The notes beneath the pieces were generated by a model. The model saw nothing but the letters and a program-made list of their open reading frames with translations, was not told the DNA's origin and searched no databases. A stretch of 64,000 nucleotides of DNA from Spirosoma luteum DSM 19990 (GTDB taxonomy: Bacteria > Bacteroidota > Bacteroidia > Cytophagales > Spirosomataceae), in the NCBI RefSeq assembly GCF_000374065.1, contig NZ_KB893255.1:1-64000 (forward strand). The letters run 5' to 3'. A program made the position numbers and the translations under genes. Positions 1 to 9,115 of this stretch are shown here, piece by piece; positions within the stretch are counted from its first letter, which is position 1, and every line of letters starts with the position of its first letter.

Positions 1-3000
1 GTCAGAGGTTGGGCATCGGCGACTGTGCGCAGTTCAGTATCCACAAACTGATTGGGGTTAGTTGTCCAGCCAGTAATGCCAACCGAAAAATACTCGATAG
101 GCGTCCCGTTACCGCCCCGGGTATTGAAGGTAAAGGCTCCCGTTGAGCAGTTATACGTGGGCGCAATTAAAGCCAGTCCGGTTGGTGGCGTAACCGTTAC
201 GGAACTACAGGCGGTAAGGGCATTCCACGAATACTGTACCGTAATGCCGTTTTGCGTTGCCGACAGCGTGAAGGGCTCCACATTTGGCTTCTGTTCCCGA
301 ATGTCCTGCGCGATACCCGCATCGACCATAGCTGCACAGTTCGTCGTCGGAACCGAGATGCCTACCGCCGAATAACTGATGGGGGAACCATCGCCACCCA
401 CGGTGTTAAACTTAAACTCCCTCGTGGTACAGTTGTAGGTTGGTTCTACGAGACTAAGTGGCTGCCCCAGCGTGGCCGTTGGACTACCACAGGGCGTAGT
501 AACGGGTGGACAAGTACCTAAAACCATAATTTTCTGGGAGGCTGTTCTGACATTGCCACAGGCATCGGTAACGGTCCAGGTGCGGGTAATGGTGTAGGAC
601 GTACCGGCTGTTGGGGGGGCTACCGTGATCAAATCTTTTACCGTGACCATAACGGCACCGGGGCAGTTGACCGCCGAAGCCGTTATTGCCGCCGTACTGG
701 ACGCGGGCACATCAGTGGCACACGCATACTGAGCAGCTACTGGAATGCCACAAATCTTGGGTAGAAAACTCATGCCCAGGGGTGGATTGCCGGATGCCCG
801 AATGCTGGTCGGGGTATTGTTAAGCGTGTTGTTGAGGTAGTCGCGCAGGGCCGGTTTCTCCTGACCCGTACAGGCATCCACCAAAAACGCTTCCTGGGCC
901 GTACGCCAGTGGCCCGTCAGATACCCCCACAACGTAATACCGATTACCGACGGGTGATTCCAGTACAACCCAAAAATGCGTTCGTACTCCGATTTCTGGA
1001 ACGCCTGCTTCACAGCGATGTCGGTCGTAACGGTATAGGTATTGTCTACATTGCCGTCAATATCAAGTTCGGTAATCATGATTGGCAATCCGGTCGCAGC
1101 AATTTTATCGAGTTGCCCTTTCAGGTAGGCGGTATGATCGGCAAAGCTTTGGCTGGCATTATACTTCCGGGTCGAGAATGAGTGGGCCTGTAGTCCTACC
1201 ACATCCAGCAGATTGTCTGCCTTCAACAGATTTACCAGCGTCACGTAATCGTCCGTCAGGTTGGTTTCGGCGTTGTATTCGTTCAGAACCAGCTTGGTTT
1301 CGCAGGGGAAATATTGCCGGGCCAGCTTAAAGGAATTGACAACCCAGTCGAACTGACCGGGTGTGGTGCCCAGTTCGGCATTCAATGATTTCAGGGCGTT
1401 CACATAATCACCACTGGCGGGGTCAGTCATGTTAGGACCCAGGTTATTTGGCGGATCGTTCAGCGTTTCGTTGGCTACTTCAATGTATTCCAGTTTGGCC
1501 CGTGCGTTCGAGCTGCCATCGTAGTGGTTGGCAACAGCCTGGAACCAGGCTTTCAATTTCTGAACCTTCTCCGCATCGCTCAATGGCTTCAGCCAGGTTG
1601 GCTGCTGCGCACCCCACACCAGTACGTGGAACCGGAAAGGGAAGTTGCGCACTTTAGCAAACTCGCGCGCCTGATCCACTTCGGTGAAGTTATAAACACC
1701 TTTAGTTGCTTCGATACTGCCCCATTTACCCGCGTTTTCGGGCGTTACCTGGTTGAAATACTTCTCGAAGTTGGGAATCTGGGGCGTACTGTAGGCCGAA
1801 CCCAGAAATTTGTTTTTTCCCGTAGCAATGGGTGTTTGATTGGCGGGCACCTGATACTTGACCGCACAGTCGTCCGCTCCAACCACGGTTACATTATCGA
1901 CAAAGAAGGTGCCGACGCTGGTGCCCATGTCCAGCACAATGCGGGTGCTGGCATCGTTGGCCGTAAATGTCCAGGTCATGGCTTTCCAGGCCGTGGTGGT
2001 AGTGTAATTGGGTCCGTATAGAGCCCCAGCCGTCGCATTGGTCGAAAATCGAATAATTTCTCCACCCACGTTCGAGCGTACATATACGGTAGCCGTGTAA
2101 TTTTTACCAACTGTCAGGCTCATCGGATCGCTTACCAGTTGCACACCAAACGCATTACCGGCAACTGTGTTGGTCACCTTTACCGCCCTGGCTCCCTCGT
2201 TTACTTCGGCCGCAACGGTGGTTTCGGTCATGTTGGCCGCCCCATTGAATTTTGACCAATTCGTGAAGTTGTTGCCAGGGCCACCTAACTCAAAACTGCC
2301 GTTGTTGACCAGGTTGATAATGGCCGGGCTGATGTCGGCATCGTCGAGGTAATAAATATTGGTATTTTTGCCCAGGTCGAGTACCAGCTTGGTCTGGGCT
2401 TCATTGGCCGTGAAGACCCAGCTCAGTTTGGTCCAGGTGGTTGGCACGGGCGTATCGGGCCCGTAGAGGGCGCTGGGCTGGGTCGAGAACCGAATCGTGC
2501 TGCCAGCCGTAGTGGCTTTGGCCCATATCGAGAAAACATACTGCGTTCCAACAACCGTCGTGGCAGCATCGTTGATTAGCTGCACGGAATAAGCTTGTCC
2601 GGCATTGGGCTGGCTGCCGGTCACTTCAGCCCGTAACGCCCGGCTGCCGGAGTGGGTCTCGGTAGTGGTGACCGTCAGAAACGACGCTCCGTTTTGCCTG
2701 GTCCAGTTGGTGAAATCGTTGCCGCCGGTTTCAAACCCACCGTTTCCAATCAGCAGGGCGTCGGTCGAGGTCAGGCTCATGTCGTCCACAAAATAGGTAG
2801 CGGCACTACTTCCCATATCGATGGCTACCCGCGTGGTGGGTTCTACCGGAATAAAATCGAGCGTCAACAACTGCCAGTTGGTACCAATGCTGGTCGAGGT
2901 CGAATAGGCGTAAGCCCCATAATTAGCCAGGGGCGAGATAGTCGATAGTCTGACCATACCCCCGGCCGTGGCTGCTTTGATGTAGATACTGAACCGGAAG

Positions 3001-3758
3001 TGCCTGCCAACCGCCGTATTAAGAAAGGGGCTGGCAAACTGAACGTCGTAGGCATTGCCAGGGGCCGCTGATACTACCTTCAGGGCTCTGGCGCCAGCTT
3101 TCACTTCGGCCGGGTTGGTCGTTTCCGAGAACGAACCCGCCCCGTTCAGGGCTGTCCAATCCGTGAAGGTACTGCCCGTACCGGCTTCAAAACCGGGGTT
3201 GGGTAGATAGTTTGTCAGGTTGGCAGGGGGGGGCGTAACAACCACGGTGCCCAGCATTTCCATGTCGTCCAGGTAATAGACTACGTTACTCTGTCCCAAA
3301 TCCAGAGCAATGCGTGTTTGGGTCTGATTGGCCGTAAACGTCCACGATAGTTGCGTCCATACCCCCACCGGAACGTTGGTGTCCGGTCCATACAAGGCAC
3401 TGGGCTGGGTCGAGAACCGAATCGTGCCGCCAGCGGTGGCGGCTTTGACCCAGATTTTGAACGTGTAGGCGGTACCGATGGTCGTTGGAATCAAATCGCT
3501 CAGCATTTGCACCTGGTACTGCTGACCGGCAAAGCCCGGTCCCGCCGACTTCAACGCGCGTGTTCCGCCGTGTACTTCGGCCGCAACGGTGGTGGCCGTT
3601 AGATAGCTGGCTCCGTTGGCTTTGGTCCAGTTGGTGAATACGTCACCGGCTCCGGATTCGAAGCCCGGATTGGGGATAATATTTTGCTGGGCAAACAGCG
3701 GTGATACAGCCCCCAACAGCAGGAGGCAACTTACGAACAGCCTGTAAATTTTTCTCAT
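1..3758 (-). CDS. secreted multimodular endo-1,4-beta-xylanase, GH10 (C-terminus outside window)
   Basis: The frame is open from the ATG at 3758 down to the window edge, giving over 1250 residues with no stop. It begins with a signal peptide (MRKIYRLFVSCLLLLGAVSP then LFAQ). Four similar beta-sandwich modules of about 150 residues follow, starting near residues 25, 181, 333 and 480; each opens with a motif like NPGFE/NGGFE...FTNW and resembles CBM4/9/22 carbohydrate-binding modules. The GH10 barrel runs from about 648 to 970, with acid/base E764 in VANET and nucleophile E897 in ITELDID. After it come a Cys-containing HYR-like Ig domain and two copies of a repeat with YNC(S/T)T and an FNT core, typical of Bacteroidota adhesins. 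It should cleave xylan outside the cell or on its surface. A type IX sorting domain may lie beyond the edge. The GH10 call is firm; the module families are by resemblance. Confidence 0.93.
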   Translation of the reverse strand, partial: MRKIYRLFVSCLLLLGAVSPLFAQQNIIPNPGFESGAGDVFTNWTKANGASYLTATTVAAEVHGGTRALKSAGPGFAGQQYQVQMLSDLIPTTIGTAYTFKIWVKAATAGGTIRFSTQPSALYGPDTNVPVGVWTQLSWTFTANQTQTRIALDLGQSNVVYYLDDMEMLGTVVVTPPPANLTNYLPNPGFEAGTGSTFTDWTALNGAGSFSETTNPAEVKAGARALKVVSAAPGNAYDVQFASPFLNTAVGRHFRFSIYIKAATAGGMVRLSTISPLANYGAYAYSTSTSIGTNWQLLTLDFIPVEPTTRVAIDMGSSAATYFVDDMSLTSTDALLIGNGGFETGGNDFTNWTRQNGASFLTVTTTETHSGSRALRAEVTGSQPNAGQAYSVQLINDAATTVVGTQYVFSIWAKATTAGSTIRFSTQPSALYGPDTPVPTTWTKLSWVFTANEAQTKLVLDLGKNTNIYYLDDADISPAIINLVNNGSFELGGPGNNFTNWSKFNGAANMTETTVAAEVNEGARAVKVTNTVAGNAFGVQLVSDPMSLTVGKNYTATVYVRSNVGGEIIRFSTNATAGALYGPNYTTTTAWKAMTWTFTANDASTRIVLDMGTSVGTFFVDNVTVVGADDCAVKYQVPANQTPIATGKNKFLGSAYSTPQIPNFEKYFNQVTPENAGKWGSIEATKGVYNFTEVDQAREFAKVRNFPFRFHVLVWGAQQPTWLKPLSDAEKVQKLKAWFQAVANHYDGSSNARAKLEYIEVANETLNDPPNNLGPNMTDPASGDYVNALKSLNAELGTTPGQFDWVVNSFKLARQYFPCETKLVLNEYNAETNLTDDYVTLVNLLKADNLLDVVGLQAHSFSTRKYNASQSFADHTAYLKGQLDKIAATGLPIMITELDIDGNVDNTYTVTTDIAVKQAFQKSEYERIFGLYWNHPSVIGITLWGYLTGHWRTAQEAFLVDACTGQEKPALRDYLNNTLNNTPTSIRASGNPPLGMSFLPKICGIPVAAQYACATDVPASSTAAITASAVNCPGAVMVTVKDLITVAPPTAGTSYTITRTWTVTDACGNVRTASQKIMVLGTCPPVTTPCGSPTATLGQPLSLVEPTYNCTTREFKFNTVGGDGSPISYSAVGISVPTTNCAAMVDAGIAQDIREQKPNVEPFTLSATQNGITVQYSWNALTACSSVTVTPPTGLALIAPTYNCSTGAFTFNTRGGNGTPIEYFSVGITGWTTNPNQFVDTELRTVADAQPL

Positions 3759-4097
3759 AATCGAAGAGCTGGCGGATCGAGTGCTCCGGCATGATTTGCA
3801 GCTTACGGTCGAAAGGGGTAGTTACTCTCTTTATACTTGTAATAGTGACACTTATAATTAAAAAAAGTATAAAAAATATATAAACAGGCTGTGGCTCATT
3901 CCTGTGCTTACCTGAGGCTTTGGATATCGATTCTGAACGGGTTATATTTTCTGCCTGTATGTCTCTTTACTACAAGCGCTATTTTGTCATTTTGAACCGG
4001 ACCAAAAATGAGTTCAGTGTCAGCGAAGCGTACCAGCTCAAAAGTCAGCCCCTCTACATTCAATCATTCTATCACTTAGTCATTCTATCATTCAACT
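3759..4097. other. divergent intergenic region with AT-rich promoter-like stretch
   Basis: This 339-bp gap separates the divergent xylanase and dehydratase genes. Bases 3830-3892 are very AT-rich and contain a direct repeat, ACTTGTAAT (3835-3843) and ACTTATAAT (3850-3858), spaced 15 bp start to start. That spacing would suit a regulator bound upstream of the xylanase, but this is only inference. Near the dehydratase start (4063-4096) there are tandem copies of a CATTCTATCA-like unit. I see no gene and no clear consensus promoter. Confidence 0.4.
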
Positions 4098-5027
4098 ATG
4101 GCCTTACCCTTATCCCAAATAAAAGCCTCGCTGGAAGACGGCTTGTTATCCTTTCCCATTACAGACCTGGATAAAAACGGCCAGTTCAACGCCGATACCT
4201 ATGCCATCCGGCTGGACTGGTTCGTCACCCACGAGGTATCGTCCATCTTTGTAGCGGGCGGAACGGGTGAATTTTTCTCGCTGTCGGAAAACGAGTATCG
4301 AAAAATTGTGGAAGTAACAGCCCGTACCGTTCAGGAAAAAGTACCCATGATTTCGAGCGTGGGACGGAGCATTCCTGAAGCCATTGCGTTTGCCAAAATC
4401 GCCGAAAAAGCGGGGATGAGTGCCCTGTTGCTGATGCCCCCCTACCTTACCGAATGCCCGCCCGATGGTATTTACCAGTATGCCAAAACGATTATGGACA
4501 ATACTAGTCTGCCCGTTATTTACTACAACCGGGGTAACGGCGTCTTACCGAGCCAGTACGTTCAGAAATTAGCGGATAGCTGCCCCAACTTTATTGGTCT
4601 GAAAGATGGCACCGGCAACATGCAGGACCTGAACGACACCATTAAATCCGTTGGCAGTCGCTTATCCTACATCGGTGGGGTACCAACCGCCGAAATCATC
4701 GCCGAAGCGTATTTGTCCATTGGCGTCAATACGTACTCGTCGGCCGTTTTCAATTTTGTACCCGAACTGGCGAACCTGTTTTATACGAGTCTGCGGGCGG
4801 GGAACAAAGAGGTTGTCGCCACCATACTCCAGCAATTCTACATCCCGTTTGTCCGGCTAAGAAACCGGAAGCAGGGGTATGCCGTCAGTCTGATTAAAGC
4901 GGGGGCAACCATCATCGGCCGCCCGGCGGGTGATGTCCGCCCACCCCTCACCATGCCGACATCGGAAGAAATCCAGCAACTGGAAGCTATTATTCAGCAG
5001 TCGGCTAATTTGATAACGGCTCGATAG
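4098..5027 (+). CDS. kdgD: 5-dehydro-4-deoxyglucarate dehydratase (DapA/NAL superfamily)
   Basis: This 309-residue TIM-barrel protein of the dihydrodipicolinate synthase/N-acetylneuraminate lyase superfamily matches the length of 5-dehydro-4-deoxyglucarate dehydratases (EC 4.2.1.41). Those enzymes dehydrate and decarboxylate the glucarate/galactarate intermediate to 2-oxoglutarate semialdehyde. The GGTGEF loop lies near residues 54-59. The catalytic tyrosine is Y143 in YYNRGN, and the Schiff-base lysine is K169 in GLKDGTG. The YNRGN and GLKDGTGN signatures favour this subfamily over DapA. It stands alone, divergent from the xylanase, with a strong terminator behind it. A role in uronic or aldaric acid use would fit the sugar genes near 20-24 kb, although those are not linked to it. 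Confidence 0.82.
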   Translation: MALPLSQIKASLEDGLLSFPITDLDKNGQFNADTYAIRLDWFVTHEVSSIFVAGGTGEFFSLSENEYRKIVEVTARTVQEKVPMISSVGRSIPEAIAFAKIAEKAGMSALLLMPPYLTECPPDGIYQYAKTIMDNTSLPVIYYNRGNGVLPSQYVQKLADSCPNFIGLKDGTGNMQDLNDTIKSVGSRLSYIGGVPTAEIIAEAYLSIGVNTYSSAVFNFVPELANLFYTSLRAGNKEVVATILQQFYIPFVRLRNRKQGYAVSLIKAGATIIGRPAGDVRPPLTMPTSEEIQQLEAIIQQSANLITAR

Positions 5028-5061
5028 GTAACCAAAAGTACCCCATTAGCGTACCCCATCA

Positions 5062-5091
5062 AAAAAAGCCGGTCAAGTTGACCGGCTTTTT
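5062..5091. terminator. bidirectional rho-independent terminator
   Basis: The arms GCCGGTCAA and TTGACCGGC are perfectly paired around a single G and flanked by A5 on the left and T5 on the right. The site lies between the convergent dehydratase gene (end 5027) and the small secreted protein gene (end 5125), so it can end transcription in both directions. Confidence 0.9.
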
Positions 5092-5124
5092 CCACACTCT
5101 CCTTCCTATACTCAAAACACGCAA

Positions 5125-5619
5125 CTAATGGTCATAAGGCCCATACGAACCCCGACCATTGCCGTAGCCGCCCCCCCGACTCGCCGAACGGTTCCCGTTC
5201 CGTAGTTCGTAAGGACGCATCCGGGCAATGACCCGGTCACGTTGTTGTGGCCCTAACACGGCCATCATGTCAATAAACTGCCGCTGACGGGCCTGCCGCA
5301 TGAAATCGCGCTGACGGGGGTCGCGGGGATCTATATTTTGTGTTTGCTGGGTATACCTCGCCCGAACCCGGCGAATCTCGCGTTCCTGCTTCCGGGTCAG
5401 GTTCAACTCCCGGTCCCACCAGTCCAGATGACGGTCGAACCGGTAATCGTCGTAATCATAGTTATACCTATTCTGCTCATAGGACTGATTATAACCGGGC
5501 TGATTATACCCCGGCTGTCGCTGTGGGTAGTTATTCTGCGGATAGCCGTAGCGTTGCGCAAAGGCACCGGTCGAGAGGAGGGCAATCAGGGTTGCGGCAG
5601 TTAACAATACTTTTTTCAT
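5125..5619 (-). CDS. small secreted Tyr/Arg-rich protein, Spy/CpxP-like
   Basis: A 164-residue protein with a clear signal peptide (MKKVLLTAATLIALLSTGAF then AQ). A low-complexity stretch at about residues 22-60 is rich in Tyr, Asn, Gln and Pro. A helical middle section follows (about 65-130), including WWDRELNLTRKQEREIRRV and many Arg and Gln residues. The tail is Gly/Arg-rich. The LNLTRKQ segment resembles the LTxxQ motif of periplasmic Spy/CpxP-type proteins, but this is weak similarity and I do not assign a function. It is convergent with the dehydratase gene and shares its terminator. Confidence 0.75.
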   Translation of the reverse strand: MKKVLLTAATLIALLSTGAFAQRYGYPQNNYPQRQPGYNQPGYNQSYEQNRYNYDYDDYRFDRHLDWWDRELNLTRKQEREIRRVRARYTQQTQNIDPRDPRQRDFMRQARQRQFIDMMAVLGPQQRDRVIARMRPYELRNGNRSASRGGGYGNGRGSYGPYDH

Positions 5620-5952
5620 GGTAGCAACTATTTTCAGGTTGTATTCGCTACTTTGAACAAACTGCCATGAAATGGTTTAATTAATTCCCTGAATAAGGCT
5701 AAAAATTCTTCCATTCGTGGGAAAGAATGGAAGCCTGCTTTTGTCGGCTGTAATCTGGCAGTGTTTTATAAGTCAGCATTCATGATTGAAATTAGGCCGA
5801 ATCTGCCTGTTTCCGAATAAGGTAACTTGTTATTCGTCAGGCTACATAGTGGTTCTGTCCGGTTAAACCCGGCATTCAATCCGATTTAGTTTCCGGGGCA
5901 GCGGGCAACCCACACCTTTGTCTTAGTTAGACGAAACAAACAAATACAGATC
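5620..5952. other. divergent intergenic region
   Basis: This 333-bp gap lies between two divergent genes for small secreted proteins. One hairpin is visible: CTTCCATTC (5708-5716) pairs with GAATGGAAG (5725-5733) around an 8-nt loop. No gene was found. Promoters for both genes must lie here, but I cannot place them with confidence. Confidence 0.4.
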
Positions 5953-6321
5953 ATGAAAAAAACGATTCTATTGATGCTGGGACTGGTAGCCGGTACCGCA
6001 TCGTTCGCCCCAAAAACCACTGCGCAAACCATCGACACGCCAACGCCACAAGCCCGCGTAGTGATGACCGACAACCAGAAAATCAAGTTGTTCGTTCAAC
6101 CCCTACTGGCCGAAGGAGAGGTGGCCATTACGGATGCCAGCGGCCATTCCCTGTACACCTCCACGATGAACCTGAAAAATGGACTTGGCGTCCAGTTCGA
6201 CGTATCGGCCTTATCGGCGGGTACGTACCGGATGACCCTGAAGACCGGGAGCGAGGTTGTTACCAGGACGTTTGTAGTTCAGGTTGTTCCGTACGAAAGT
6301 TTTGTCGTGCTGAATGCCTGA
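5953..6321 (+). CDS. small secreted protein resembling a free-standing type IX sorting domain
   Basis: A 122-residue protein with an N-terminal signal sequence (MKKTILLMLGLVAGTASF). The mature part is one small beta-sandwich. The segment from about residue 43 to the end (KIKLFVQPLL...GEVAITDASG...FDVSALSAGTYRMTLKTGS...FVVQ) follows the layout of type IX secretion C-terminal sorting domains (TIGR04183-like), which normally end with sALxAGxYxxxL and a final strand. Here the domain makes up the whole mature protein instead of a tail. Function is unknown; it might be an exported filler or a binding domain of a related fold. Confidence 0.7.
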   Translation: MKKTILLMLGLVAGTASFAPKTTAQTIDTPTPQARVVMTDNQKIKLFVQPLLAEGEVAITDASGHSLYTSTMNLKNGLGVQFDVSALSAGTYRMTLKTGSEVVTRTFVVQVVPYESFVVLNA

Positions 6322-6357
6322 TGATCGTTCTTTTGCGCGTAATTGAGCCCCGTTACG

Positions 6358-6390
6358 TCCGGCAAACCAGCTCGAAGCTGGTTTGCCGGA
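6358..6390. repeat. perfect 15-bp inverted repeat upstream of sensor kinase gene
   Basis: The arms 6358-6372 and 6376-6390 pair perfectly (TCCGGCAAACCAGCT with its complement) around the 3-nt loop CGA. The site lies 37 nt after the stop of the small secreted protein and 32 nt before the kinase ATG. No T-run follows, so it is either a terminator of the Bacteroidota type or a leader hairpin in the kinase mRNA. Confidence 0.8.
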
Positions 6391-6421
6391 TTCAGTCTAT
6401 CACGGAGTAACTTTGTCTGTC

Positions 6422-7549
6422 ATGCACGCATCGCCCGTTCCTTACCTCACCCCGCGTCAAAAAGCCCGGATAGCCTTGAGCATTCTGCTCATCTACTGGC
6501 CCATTCGGGTATACATGAATGTGGGAACACTGAGCTGGAACATCGTGTGGGACAATGCTTTTTTCTTCGTAATCGAGCTTTCCCTGACGTTTCTTTTTTT
6601 CTGGGGATGGGTTAGTTTGATCGACTGGTTGCAGGAGCGGTTATTGCGTCGGTTCGGGGATGATCCCTCCAATGCCCTGCGCTGGCCCGTTCAGTTGATT
6701 TCACTGGTGGTTGCTACGGGGATGGCCCTGATTTTCAACGCGGGCTTCGGCCTGGTACATCACCGGATGGATACGGGTATCGAGCGGAAGTTCCCTACCC
6801 TGGGTCGACCGCTTGAAAAAACACCAAGAGGGGGCCGGGAAAATAGGCAACGCATGAACAACGGGCTGGTTTTCATGGCCATGCTATCCGCTTTTTACCT
6901 GACCGTAAACCGGCGGTCTACCCAGCATATACAAACGCTTCAGCTACAAACCGAGCGGCTACAAAAAGAAGCGGTGCAGGCGCAGTTCGATGCGCTGAAG
7001 AATCAGGTAAGCCCGCATTTTCTGTTCAACAGCCTGAGCATTTTATCGTCGCTGGTCGAAATTGACACCAAACTATCGGTGCAGTTCATCAACCGGCTCT
7101 CGAAAGCCTATCGCTATATCCTCGACCAGCGCGACAACGAACAGGTATCGCTGAAAACCGAGCTGGACTTTATCGAGGCTTACATCTTCCTGCTCAATAT
7201 CCGTTTCGACGACCGGCTCAAGGTGATAATCAACGTGCCCGAAGCCGCCCGTACCCGCTACCAGATTGCCCCGCTTACCCTGCAACTGCTGGTCGAAAAC
7301 GCCGTAAAGCACAATCAGATGTCGGACGAAGCTCCGCTAACGGTCACGATTGCGCTGGTGGGCGAAACGCTGCGCATAAGCAATCCCATCCAGCTCCGGC
7401 CTTCCAGTGGCGATTCAACGGGTATGGGGCTGCAAAATATCAGCAGTCGTTACCGTTTGCTCACCGACCAACCCGTCCGGGTGGGCGAACACAACAGCGA
7501 CTTTGTGGTGATTATTCCACTATTAACGAGTGAAAGAGCGAAAGAGTGA
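6422..7549 (+). CDS. LytS/YehU-type sensor histidine kinase
   Basis: The ATG at 6422 is chosen over an upstream TTG because the extra residues overlap the hairpin at 6358-6390. The protein has about 375 residues. Four hydrophobic segments come first (roughly residues 17-35, 45-70, 85-110 and 145-163), then a short coiled coil, the His_kinase domain (PF06580) with H199 in NQVSPHFLFNSL, and an ATPase domain with the N-box LLVENAVKHNQ and the G-box GMGLQN. There is no large sensor domain, so the signal is probably sensed in the membrane. Its partner is the LytTR regulator at 7646. The last residues (SERAKE) and the stop lie inside an inverted repeat. Confidence 0.93.
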   Translation: MHASPVPYLTPRQKARIALSILLIYWPIRVYMNVGTLSWNIVWDNAFFFVIELSLTFLFFWGWVSLIDWLQERLLRRFGDDPSNALRWPVQLISLVVATGMALIFNAGFGLVHHRMDTGIERKFPTLGRPLEKTPRGGRENRQRMNNGLVFMAMLSAFYLTVNRRSTQHIQTLQLQTERLQKEAVQAQFDALKNQVSPHFLFNSLSILSSLVEIDTKLSVQFINRLSKAYRYILDQRDNEQVSLKTELDFIEAYIFLLNIRFDDRLKVIINVPEAARTRYQIAPLTLQLLVENAVKHNQMSDEAPLTVTIALVGETLRISNPIQLRPSSGDSTGMGLQNISSRYRLLTDQPVRVGEHNSDFVVIIPLLTSERAKE

Positions 7550-7631
7550 GTAACTGGCACAGCAAGGCTTTCGCTTCGCGTCAGCTATTCACTCCGCTTC
7601 GGCGGTTCGGTTTCATTCTTTTGCTCTTTCA
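7531..7631. repeat. imperfect inverted repeat filling the kinase-regulator gap
   Basis: The left arm 7531-7548 (TGAAAGAGCGAAAGAGTG) matches the complement of 7614-7631 at 16 of 18 positions. The left arm covers the last codons and most of the stop codon of the kinase gene. The right arm ends 14 nt before the regulator ATG. Confidence 0.65.
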
Positions 7632-7645
7632 TACACTCTCTGCCC

Positions 7646-8431
7646 ATGATGAACGTAGTCATTATTGAAGACGAAAAACTAACGGCCCGGCGGCTGGAAA
7701 GTATGCTCCTCCAGTATGATCCATCCATTCGGGTACTAGCCCAGTTGCCCTCGGTGAGTAAAGCGTTGGCTTGGTTTACCGAGGTGGTTAACAGCCACGG
7801 ACAACTCCCCCTGCCCGACCTGCTGTTTCTGGATATTCACCTCGAAGATGATTCGGGTTTCCGGCTTATCGAGCAGGCGAACCTGACGCTGCCCATCATC
7901 TTCACGACGGCCTACGACCAGTATACCCTCCAGGCGTTCAAAACCAATAGTATCGACTACCTGCTCAAGCCCATTGATGCCGATGAACTGGCCGCTGCCC
8001 TGGATAAGTTCAAGCGGTTGCAGAAAACCACCGAACCCGCAATGGCCGATATAAATACCCTGCTCAAACTGATGCAGAAACCATCCGCAAATTACAAGGA
8101 GCGGTTTATGGTCACCATCGGCACCAAAATCCGCAGCATCGAAACGACCGGGGTTGCCTATTTCTTTTTTGAAGACAAAGCCACCTGGCTCACTACGCAG
8201 GAAGGCCAGCACATTACTATCGACTACAGCTTAGACAAGCTGGTCGAACTGCTGAATCCCACGCACTTTTTTCGGGTCAACCGGGCCTACCTGGTTTCGC
8301 TGGGGACCATTCGGACCATCCACACTTATTCCGGCAGCAAACTCAAACTGGAGCTTGACCCGGCACCCCGGCAGGAAGTTTTCGTCAGTGGCGACCGTAT
8401 TACAGCGTTCAAGGAGTGGCTGGGGAAGTGA
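7646..8431 (+). CDS. LytTR-family response regulator
   Basis: This 261-residue regulator has an N-terminal receiver domain (acidic pocket IEDE near residues 7-10, phospho-acceptor D63 in LLFLDIHLED, conserved T/Y and K in TAYDQY and LLKPID). After a linker comes a C-terminal LytTR DNA-binding domain (about residues 155-255, with FFFEDKATWL and FFRVNRAYLVSL). It pairs with the kinase just upstream and is expected to act on promoters with paired LytTR boxes. ATG is doubled at the start (MMN), so initiation could shift by one codon. Confidence 0.93.
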   Translation: MMNVVIIEDEKLTARRLESMLLQYDPSIRVLAQLPSVSKALAWFTEVVNSHGQLPLPDLLFLDIHLEDDSGFRLIEQANLTLPIIFTTAYDQYTLQAFKTNSIDYLLKPIDADELAAALDKFKRLQKTTEPAMADINTLLKLMQKPSANYKERFMVTIGTKIRSIETTGVAYFFFEDKATWLTTQEGQHITIDYSLDKLVELLNPTHFFRVNRAYLVSLGTIRTIHTYSGSKLKLELDPAPRQEVFVSGDRITAFKEWLGK

Positions 8432-8707
8432 TTTAGTAGGTGAGTACTATCTACAGGAATTAGCCGGTTTCGTCCGTTAAAGGCTACCGTAGCTGAATCC
8501 ATCAATACACCCGCATGTTAGTTGATCACAGCGTGCTCCGGCTCCGGTCCTGGTGGACAAATGTGTTATGCCTTCCATCATAAACGGGCATTATTTTGGT
8601 TATATATGAACCAGCCGCTTCGTGAGCGGTTATTCCTGTACGTATTTAACAGGATCGGAAGCACATATAACCGATACACGGACGGATTTCAACCTACTGA
8701 AAAACTG

Positions 8708-9115
8708 ATGAACTTATTTATATACCGAAGCCTGCTTTGGGCGGTACTGCTACCGACGTTTATACTGGGAGCAACAGCCGATCAGCCAGCCGACCAGCTA
8801 TTAGGGCAATGGCTGTTTCCCACCAAAGGGTCCAGTGTTACTATCTACCGGTTAGAGAATCGCTATTTTGCCCGCGTTAATGAGGTTGACCAGGCAGGGG
8901 AAGACAATTTTGGCCTCGTTAAGGACGCTATCCTCATTCGCAACTTGAAGTATGACGGAGAGGTATGGACAGGAGGGGAATTGGTTCATCCCAAAACGGG
9001 TATTGACCTGAGCGTTGAAGTGACGATGAATGACCCACAAACGGTAACGGTTCTGGTGTATAAAGGCATCAAACTGTTTCACCGAAAATTCAACATGACC
9101 CGAAAGCCAGGTTGA
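8708..9115 (+). CDS. secreted DUF2147 family protein
   Basis: The ATG at 8708 starts a 135-residue protein with a signal peptide (MNLFIYRSLLWAVLLPTFIL). The reading frame is open further upstream, but that part lacks a signal peptide at its start. The mature part (QLLGQWLFPTKGSSVTIYRL...RNLKYDGEVWTGGELVHPKTG...TVTVLVYKGIKLFHRKF) matches the DUF2147 layout of G-W, YDG-W-GG and a final hydrophobic strand. A paralogue lies at 26888. The family is lipocalin-like and exported; its function is unknown. The 276 bp before it, after the regulator gene, hold no gene that I can recognise. Confidence 0.8.
   Translation: MNLFIYRSLLWAVLLPTFILGATADQPADQLLGQWLFPTKGSSVTIYRLENRYFARVNEVDQAGEDNFGLVKDAILIRNLKYDGEVWTGGELVHPKTGIDLSVEVTMNDPQTVTVLVYKGIKLFHRKFNMTRKPG

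Noticed and set aside
6383-6421. Longer start (TTG) for the first sensor kinase
   Set aside because: It begins inside the perfect hairpin at 6358-6390, and the ATG at 6422 gives a normal N-terminus directly before the first membrane segment.
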